From Thermoprotei archaeon ex4572_64 (lineage in GTDB: Archaea; Thermoproteota; Thermoprotei; Thermoproteales; Thermocladiaceae), in assembly GCA_002254895.1 (NCBI GenBank), contig NJDF01000057.1:1-5785 (forward strand): DNA of 5,785 bases, in the 5' to 3' direction. The position numbers and the translations under genes are program-made. Position 1 is the first letter of the stretch. Every line of letters starts with the position of its first letter. Shown piece by piece: positions 1-3,311 of this stretch. The notes beneath the pieces were generated by a model that ran no database searches, was not told the DNA's origin, and worked only from the letters and a program-made list of their open reading frames with translations.

Positions 1-1
1 A

Positions 2-259
2 AATAGGGATTTAATTATATCTGATAATTGGCAAGAAGATAAGAATTGGAACTTAGCAAAAACTAAACTATGTGGTACTATTTGTGATAGTTGTGGAGAT
101 ACTTATGTTGGTTTTAGTTATGATAAATTTACAACAGAAAATGTTAAGAAATGTAGAGATTTAATTATTGAAAGATTTAATTATAAAATGTTTACTAGTA
201 CTGCACAATATGTAGATGTTGTATTGAAAACTTTTGGTGACTTAGATGGTAAAAAGTAA
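2..259 (+). CDS. 3' end of an unidentified protein with a CxxxCxxC cluster
   Basis: An open frame enters from the left edge and runs 85 codons to TAA at 257-259, so the start and most of the protein may lie outside the window. The visible tail has a cysteine cluster, CGTICDSCGD (residues 23-32 of the visible part), which could bind zinc or simply be a turn. It is followed by a mixed basic and hydrophobic segment (KCRDLIIERF) that looks helical. I do not recognise a family. It overlaps the next gene by 14 bases, which suggests translational coupling in the same operon. The frame is the only one open here on the + strand and its composition matches the downstream genes, so I am fairly confident it is coding but not of any function. 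Confidence 0.65.
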   Translation, partial: NRDLIISDNWQEDKNWNLAKTKLCGTICDSCGDTYVGFSYDKFTTENVKKCRDLIIERFNYKMFTSTAQYVDVVLKTFGDLDGKK

Positions 260-542
260 GAAGAATAAGAAAAGGTATCAGTCTCTTGACACAGTAGTGA
301 GTCAAGAACAAGATATCGAGCATAAAGGTGACATGGGTATTCATATTGGAGATGCTTGTTTAAGATATAGTACTGAACATTCAATGATGATACCAACAAG
401 TGCTGTGTATAATAACTTACAACCTGATTTTCCTAAATGTGGATATAGTGAAAAGTGTAAGTATCGAACAGAGAAAGATAGTGAAGATATTAGATATTGT
501 AATTATTATGCAGAGAAGATGAACAAAGGTGCAAGATGGTAA
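246..542 (+). CDS. Small four-cysteine protein, function unknown
   Basis: A 98-residue protein with a very basic N-terminus (MVKSKKNKKR) and four cysteines at residues 38, 65, 71 and 85. The central pair sits in CGYSEKCKYR. Four cysteines spread this way in a small soluble phage protein are compatible with a metal or Fe-S site, but the spacing matches no motif I can name. There is no signal peptide or membrane segment. The start is ATG at 246 with a modest GGTGA site at 236-240, inside the end of the preceding gene. The 3' end overlaps the thioredoxin-like gene by 7 bases. Position next to a redox protein makes a redox or metal role tempting, but that is inference only. Confidence 0.7.
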   Translation: MVKSKKNKKRYQSLDTVVSQEQDIEHKGDMGIHIGDACLRYSTEHSMMIPTSAVYNNLQPDFPKCGYSEKCKYRTEKDSEDIRYCNYYAEKMNKGARW

Positions 543-877
543 AATTAATGATGGATAGTAAGAAAGAACAGAAGGATAAGTTAGAAGATAGACTAGAGAT
601 GCTTTACTTCTCTAGCCCAACCTGTCAACCCTGTAAGAAGTATTTTCCTATTGTAGAGGAAGTAGCAGAAGTATATTCTGGAATGATGAACTTTAGAAAG
701 GTAGATATAACAGAAGAACCAAAGGTGGCACAAGACCATAACGTTATGGGAGTACCGACTACTTTATATAAAATAGGTAACACTGAGGTGTATAGAGCAG
801 TTGGTACAATGGATGCAGATGAGTTAAATCATCATACAAAGAGATTACTTAGTTATAAACTATTAATCTTAGATTAA
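536..877 (+). CDS. Thioredoxin-like protein (CQPC active site)
   Basis: A 113-residue protein with the hallmarks of the thioredoxin fold. After a charged helix comes strand LEMLYFSS, then the redox motif TCQPCKK with Cys30 and Cys33, then an alpha-helix, the strand NFRKVDITEEPKVA, and the loop MGVPTT with the conserved cis-proline (Pro74) before the next strand. Length and order fit a minimal thioredoxin or glutaredoxin-like protein. In thioredoxins such enzymes reduce disulfides, and phages often use them to feed reductant to ribonucleotide reductase; no such reductase is visible here. Thr29 replaces the usual Trp before the first Cys, Gln31 replaces Gly, and Tyr24 sits where E. coli thioredoxin has buried Asp26, so redox properties probably differ. 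The start ATG at 536 has AAAGGTG at 525-531. ATGs at 548 and 551 are less well placed. Confidence 0.9.
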   Translation: MVKLMMDSKKEQKDKLEDRLEMLYFSSPTCQPCKKYFPIVEEVAEVYSGMMNFRKVDITEEPKVAQDHNVMGVPTTLYKIGNTEVYRAVGTMDADELNHHTKRLLSYKLLILD

Positions 878-887
878 GAGGTAAAGA

Positions 888-1052
888 ATGAGAATAAAAA
901 CATTAATGGGTACAACAGCAGAAGGAATTGACTTGTTAGTTAAATCCTTTGAAGAGAACTTAGAAGATAACCAAAGAGTTAAGTTTACACAGACACATGT
1001 AACTAACACAGAAAAAGGAGTAAGATTCATTTATGTTCTTTTTTGGGAGTGA
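888..1052 (+). CDS. 54-residue protein, possibly Cse60-like
   Basis: A short ORF between the thioredoxin-like and zinc-ribbon genes. ATG at 888 is preceded by AAGAGGT at about 876-882, well spaced, and the frame closes with TGA at 1050-1052. The protein reads as strand (RIKTL), an acidic helix (GIDLLVKSFEENLED), then two strands (RVKFTQTHV and GVRFIYVLFWE). This strand-helix-strand-strand order and the length recall the small Spore_Cse60 family, which is also found in phages, but I judged this by eye and the match is weak. It fills the gap between its neighbours and has the same codon bias, so it is probably a real gene. Confidence 0.65.
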   Translation: MRIKTLMGTTAEGIDLLVKSFEENLEDNQRVKFTQTHVTNTEKGVRFIYVLFWE

Positions 1053-1057
1053 ACGAA

Positions 1058-1087
1058 ATGAAATGTAGAGAACAGGTGAGACTATGA
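1058..1087 (+). other. Nine-codon mini-ORF coupled to the next gene
   Basis: ATG at 1058 follows GGGAGTGA (1045-1052) at good spacing and is six bases past the stop of the preceding gene. It encodes only nine residues (MKCREQVRL) and ends in the TGA of an ATGA overlap with the zinc-ribbon gene at 1084. It could carry ribosomes by reinitiation into that gene, or be chance. The downstream gene also has its own AGGTGAG site at 1074-1080, inside this mini-ORF. Confidence 0.25.
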
Positions 1088-1563
1088 GCAGTTGTAAACA
1101 TTGTGGGTTGAAAGTACTTAGTTACTCTTTTACTCACACAAGTGATGGAGCTATCCTTTGTAACGTATGCAGTCGATACCTCTTTGATTTGGCTAAAGAT
1201 GTAACACTTACTTATCCAGAGTATGATAGGTTACGAGATGAAGATGATTACATACAAGATACTAAAATTTGGTATCTTAATATTATATTACAAAATATGT
1301 ATTTTCATAGTGGTAAGGAGATAATTCCAGACGCTATGAGAATTGTCTTACGTAACATAGCTAAAATTGAGAATGATTATTGTATAAAAACATTCAGAAA
1401 GGTTAGAAGTACTATAAATAAGTTAGAAGAATACAGAATGTATGTAGACTTAAACCCTACTGAAGATAAATTCAGAAAAGACATTAGAGGTAAGCATCAC
1501 TTTGATATTGAGAAAGAATACAATAAGATAACTGGTAAAGAAGAGGTAAAAGTATGGAACTAA
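1084..1563 (+). CDS. Double-CxxC zinc-ribbon protein, function unknown
   Basis: A 159-residue protein. Its N-terminus holds two CxxC knuckles, CKHC (Cys4 and Cys7) and CNVC (Cys26 and Cys29), 18 residues apart, which is the layout of a small zinc ribbon or treble-clef binding one zinc. The rest is mostly alpha-helical and highly charged, for example residues 60-115 around KIWYLNIILQNMY and the basic stretch IKTFRKVRSTINKLEEYR, and carries no enzyme motif I recognise. A nucleic-acid-binding or protein-protein adaptor role is plausible but inferred. The start ATG at 1084 has AGGTGAG (1074-1080) immediately upstream. The 3' end overlaps the following small gene by 10 bases, so the two are probably translated together. 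Confidence 0.8.
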   Translation: MSSCKHCGLKVLSYSFTHTSDGAILCNVCSRYLFDLAKDVTLTYPEYDRLRDEDDYIQDTKIWYLNIILQNMYFHSGKEIIPDAMRIVLRNIAKIENDYCIKTFRKVRSTINKLEEYRMYVDLNPTEDKFRKDIRGKHHFDIEKEYNKITGKEEVKVWN

Positions 1564-1697
1564 AAGAGAAGGGAGGTAAGGAGATAACACTTAGCTCTAT
1601 CATTAAAGGAAAGCATACACTTGTCAGATTACTTGATGAGTTTGAACAGTTAATAAGAGAATTTAATAATTTACAGATAGAGGAGAAGAAAAAATGA
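1554..1697 (+). CDS. 47-residue charged helical peptide
   Basis: A short ORF whose ATG at 1554 lies inside the end of the zinc-ribbon gene with GAGGT at 1543-1547, a good site at six-base spacing. Its stop at 1695-1697 forms an ATGA overlap with the next gene at 1694. The peptide has a Lys/Gly/Glu-rich start followed by an amphipathic helix (LVRLLDEFEQLIREF) that could dimerise or bind a partner. I do not recognise it. Overlap at both ends and the clear ribosome site argue that it is a real gene and not filler between its neighbours. Confidence 0.65.
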   Translation: MELKEKGGKEITLSSIIKGKHTLVRLLDEFEQLIREFNNLQIEEKKK

Positions 1698-2077
1698 AAA
1701 AAGAAATGAAAGAAATTATAACATATGAAGTAGGGGATAAATTAAGAATAACTAATGACATGTCATCAGATTTTTTTGATGGTGATACTGTAACAGTAAT
1801 TAAAGATATAGATGAAGATGGAGATTACTTTGTAAAAGACGGAGAGGGTCATTGTGATTATGTAACCGTAGAAGAATTTGAGTACATCAGTGAAGAGTAC
1901 AAGTCATGGGAATGCATTGGAACTACAGGTAAATGGGAAGTAAATGAAGAGTATTTTAATGGTTATCAAATTGATTTAGAACAATTAAAGTATAATTTTA
2001 CTAATGGCTATAAATACTACATTGGTAAAACACCGAGTGGTTTTGAAGTTGTATGGAGAACTAAAGATGAAATGTGA
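1694..2077 (+). CDS. Acidic 127-residue protein with possible SH3-like N-terminus
   Basis: ATG at 1694 follows GAGGAGAAG at 1680-1688. Residues about 11-63 alternate short beta strands with Gly and Asp turns (VGDKLRIT, FFDGDTVTVI, GDYFVKD, DYVTVEEFEYI), the look of a small SH3-like or KOW-like beta barrel of the kind common in small phage proteins. The second half is rich in Tyr, Trp and Glu (for example SWECIGTTGKWEV and YKYYIGKTPSGFEVVW) and may be a second small beta domain. The whole protein is strongly acidic, which can mean DNA mimicry or simply solubility; nothing here decides. There is no catalytic motif. It overlaps the next gene by 11 bases. Confidence 0.8.
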   Translation: MKKEMKEIITYEVGDKLRITNDMSSDFFDGDTVTVIKDIDEDGDYFVKDGEGHCDYVTVEEFEYISEEYKSWECIGTTGKWEVNEEYFNGYQIDLEQLKYNFTNGYKYYIGKTPSGFEVVWRTKDEM

Positions 2078-2258
2078 TATAAAGATTAAGTTCTCAGAAC
2101 TGAGTAAATCAGTTACAGCTGAGACAAGTATCATTGCTACTGATGTGGAGTTATCAGATGACAATATAGAAAGACTTATAAATGAGAACCAATTACTTTT
2201 TGATAGAGCTGTAGAATTTGCTCATTTAAAAACATTACAAAAAGTCCAGCGACTATAA
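2067..2258 (+). CDS. 63-residue protein, function unknown
   Basis: I place the start at ATG 2067, with GGAGA at 2055-2059 seven bases upstream, inside the end of the preceding gene. The frame is open back to an ATG at 2004, but that start has no ribosome site and would overlap the upstream gene by 74 bases. The 63-residue product reads as strand (CDIKIKFSEL), a Ser/Thr-rich strand (VTAETSIIATDVEL), then a helix (DNIERLINENQLLFDRAVEFAHLKTLQ), a beta-beta-alpha arrangement. No family is recognised. Stop TAA is at 2256-2258. The next gene lies in the same frame 27 bases on. Confidence 0.65.
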   Translation: MKCDIKIKFSELSKSVTAETSIIATDVELSDDNIERLINENQLLFDRAVEFAHLKTLQKVQRL

Positions 2259-2261
2259 AGC

Positions 2262-2267
2262 AAAGGA
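2262..2267 (+). promoter_or_regulatory. Ribosome site AAAGGA pointing at ATG 2275
   Basis: AAAGGA lies seven bases before ATG 2275, the best start signal in this gap. ATG 2275 is in the wrong frame for the long ORF that follows, which first has a start codon at GTG 2286, 18 bases from this site. The conflict is discussed with the 80-residue gene. Confidence 0.45.
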
Positions 2268-2285
2268 TTAGAAAATGGAAATTTC

Positions 2286-2528
2286 GTGGTTGTGGAGAAA
2301 ATATTTGCAGAAGGTAAAGGTTTCCCTAACCAGTTCGGAGGTACTTCTTATATTGTTGGTGTTAAATACCTTGATGAAGAAGTGTCATTCTTCTTAGATG
2401 AGAAACCTCATGAAATCTATAAAGAATGTGGTGGTATTGGAGACAGTGTTAAGATTACATCAACTTTAACTGAGAATCCAGTAACGAAAGGGACTTTTTA
2501 TAAGAAGCTAAGCTTCGATTTATTATAA
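2286..2528 (+). CDS. 80-residue beta-rich protein with an anomalous start
   Basis: The frame closing at TAA 2526-2528 encodes about 80 residues: strand VVEKIFAEGKG, a loop with FPNQFGG, strands TSYIVGVKYL and EEVSFFLDE, a short helix with a Cys (HEIYKECGG), then DSVKITSTLT and a final strand YKKLSFDLL. The alternation suggests a small beta barrel, perhaps OB-like; no family is recognised. The only usual starts are GTG 2286 and GTG 2292, both with poor ribosome sites. The good site (AAAGGA, 2262-2267) serves ATG 2275, which is one frame off and gives only 40 codons. One extra base near 2285 would give MEISVVVEKIF, a neat N-terminus, so the copy here may carry a one-base deletion or a sequencing error. 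Last gene before the terminator. Confidence 0.65.
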   Translation: MVVEKIFAEGKGFPNQFGGTSYIVGVKYLDEEVSFFLDEKPHEIYKECGGIGDSVKITSTLTENPVTKGTFYKKLSFDLL

Positions 2529-2540
2529 TCGAACACCTTT

Positions 2541-2598
2541 GACCTATTGTAGTGTGAATATTCACACTGATTAAATAGGTCTATTTTTTTTTTATTTT
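2541..2598 (+). terminator. Two-tier rho-independent terminator
   Basis: An outer 8-bp stem pairs GACCTATT (2541-2548) with AATAGGTC (2574-2581). Inside it lies a perfect 18-base palindrome, AGTGTGAATATTCACACT (2551-2568), which folds into a second hairpin. The outer stem is followed at once by TA and ten Ts (2584-2593), then more T-rich sequence. This is a strong intrinsic terminator for the upstream operon. The palindrome could also serve as a dimeric operator, but the stem-plus-T-run layout is sufficient explanation. The T-run is on one side only, so it should act on + strand transcripts. Confidence 0.88.
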
Positions 2599-2600
2599 AG

Positions 2601-3050
2601 CTGCTAAACGACACTTGTAACAGGTTAAGCTAATTCAAGTAAAGCAACCAAACTCTTGCAAACTAAGAGTAGAAAAAAATACTAAACGTGTTGAAATGGT
2701 ATTAAACCGCGAAAAGGAAGAATGTTTTGTTTTGGTTGTGTCGGGCAAGTGCTTAAGTAGTGTCGCTACATCAAGCGAATCATGACATAGAGGGAATCGC
2801 TATGACTGTCGGGTGAAAATCCTGACTCCATTTTATGGGAGTTAATAACTATAATCGCTGTAAGGTTATTTAATGTTGGTTAAAGTCCAACAATTCCCAC
2901 AGTTTTATGCACATGTATTTTAAGAAGAATACCTTTTGAAATATCGGTGGTGCTGATTCAATTTCAGTCATGTGCTTAGAGTCCAACGGTGTTAGAAGGA
3001 CTTCCCTAAGGGTTAGAGGTACGTACTCTTGTAAAAAATGTCGCCGTCTT
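2601..3050 (+). ncRNA. Candidate large structured RNA (about 450 nt), family not identified
   Basis: This is the one long gene-free stretch. It has no credible ORF on either strand but many inverted repeats. Stems I can point to: 2613-2617 with 2636-2640; CAACCAAA 2645-2652 with TTTGGTTG 2731-2738, enclosing ACTCTT/AAGAGT (2652-2657, 2665-2670); GCTT/AAGC plus GTAG/CTAC (2751-2776); CATAG/CTATG (2786-2804); GTCGGG/CCTGAC (2808-2826); a three-way junction closed by TGGGA/TCCCA (2836-2840, 2895-2899) holding AATAAC/GTTATT (2844-2870) and TGTTGG/CCAACA (2874-2892); GCACATG/CATGTGC (2909-2915, 2969-2975) holding CTGA/TCAG; AGTCC/GGACT (2980-3002); AGAG/CTCT at about 3016-3029; and a possible closing pair CGACA 2609-2613 with TGTCG 3039-3043. 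It could be a free-standing phage RNA or a long leader of the next gene. Ends are approximate, and no promoter is evident. Confidence 0.6.
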
Positions 3051-3060
3051 ATATTTATTA

Positions 3061-3065
3061 GGAGG
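3061..3065 (+). promoter_or_regulatory. GGAGG ribosome site fixing the start at 3072
   Basis: A full GGAGG, six bases before ATG 3072, decides the start of the small gene ahead of the helicase. The same frame is open back to an ATG at 2970, but that part lies within the structured RNA region and has no ribosome site. This is the strongest ribosome site in the window, fitting the first gene of a new operon. Confidence 0.85.
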
Positions 3066-3071
3066 AAGAAA

Positions 3072-3311
3072 ATGAAATATATAAATATGCAGTCAATAAT
3101 TAACTATCGAATACCGATTAAAGAAGACGGTACAGCTGGAAACCCAGAGATAGTATCAAAATTTACAAGGGAAACAAAAGATACTTATGCAGCAAGAAAA
3201 GTAACACAGGCAAAGAAAGAAGAAGCAAAGAAAGAAGTTGCTCAAGCTAAGTTAGTCCAAAAGGCTAAGATGCAAGAAGTAGAAAGAGACGAAGAGGTAT
3301 ATGAACTATGA
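3072..3311 (+). CDS. 79-residue Lys/Glu/Ala-rich helical protein
   Basis: Starts at ATG 3072 behind GGAGG. The first 30 or so residues are mixed (MKYINMQSIINYRIPIKED and a Gly/Asn turn) and could form a short beta region. From about residue 34 the chain is a long charged helix, rich in Lys, Glu, Ala and Gln with heptad-like spacing (TQAKKEEAKKEVAQAKLVQK), ending in an acidic tail, EVERDEEVYEL. It may form a coiled coil. The final TGA overlaps the helicase start as ATGA, so the two proteins are probably made together and might interact, for example as a loader or accessory factor. That is inference from position. No enzyme motif and no recognised family. Confidence 0.75.
   Translation: MKYINMQSIINYRIPIKEDGTAGNPEIVSKFTRETKDTYAARKVTQAKKEEAKKEVAQAKLVQKAKMQEVERDEEVYEL

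Noticed and set aside
181..399. Minus-strand ORF of 72 codons
   Set aside because: Antisense to two well-supported + strand genes, with no ribosome site and an implausible composition.
1971..1996. Promoter-like pair TTGATT and TATAAT
   Set aside because: Spacing is only 14 bases and the pair is inside a gene with no operon boundary nearby.
2009..2016. TATAAATA, the T4 late-promoter motif (also at 3080-3087)
   Set aside because: Both copies lie within coding sequence of an AT-rich genome and neither precedes a gene start in a sensible way.
2004..2066. Earlier start of the 63-residue gene at ATG 2004
   Set aside because: It has no ribosome site and would overlap the preceding gene by 74 bases. 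ATG 2067 has GGAGA at good spacing.
2785..2830. Cobalamin-riboswitch-like block (AGGGAA followed by GGTGAAAATCC)
   Set aside because: The short blocks look similar, but the gap between them is too long, and the CCCGCnACTGT B12 box and the GGAGACC element are missing. Still worth one covariance-model scan.
2601..3050. Group I or II intron, RNase P RNA or tmRNA as the identity of the structured stretch
   Set aside because: I find no group II domain V, no group I P/Q/R/S core, no RNase P GAGGAAAGTCC or AGAGC block, and no tRNA-like end. No interrupted gene flanks the stretch.
3029..3055. Promoter-like pair TTGTAA and TATATT
   Set aside because: Spacing is 15 bases, and transcription would start at about the ribosome site of the gene at 3072, leaving it no proper leader.
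2970..3071. N-terminal extension of the 79-residue gene back to ATG 2970
   Set aside because: No ribosome site at 2970. The extension lies inside the structured RNA region and reads as a random basic stretch. GGAGG at 3061-3065 clearly marks ATG 3072.
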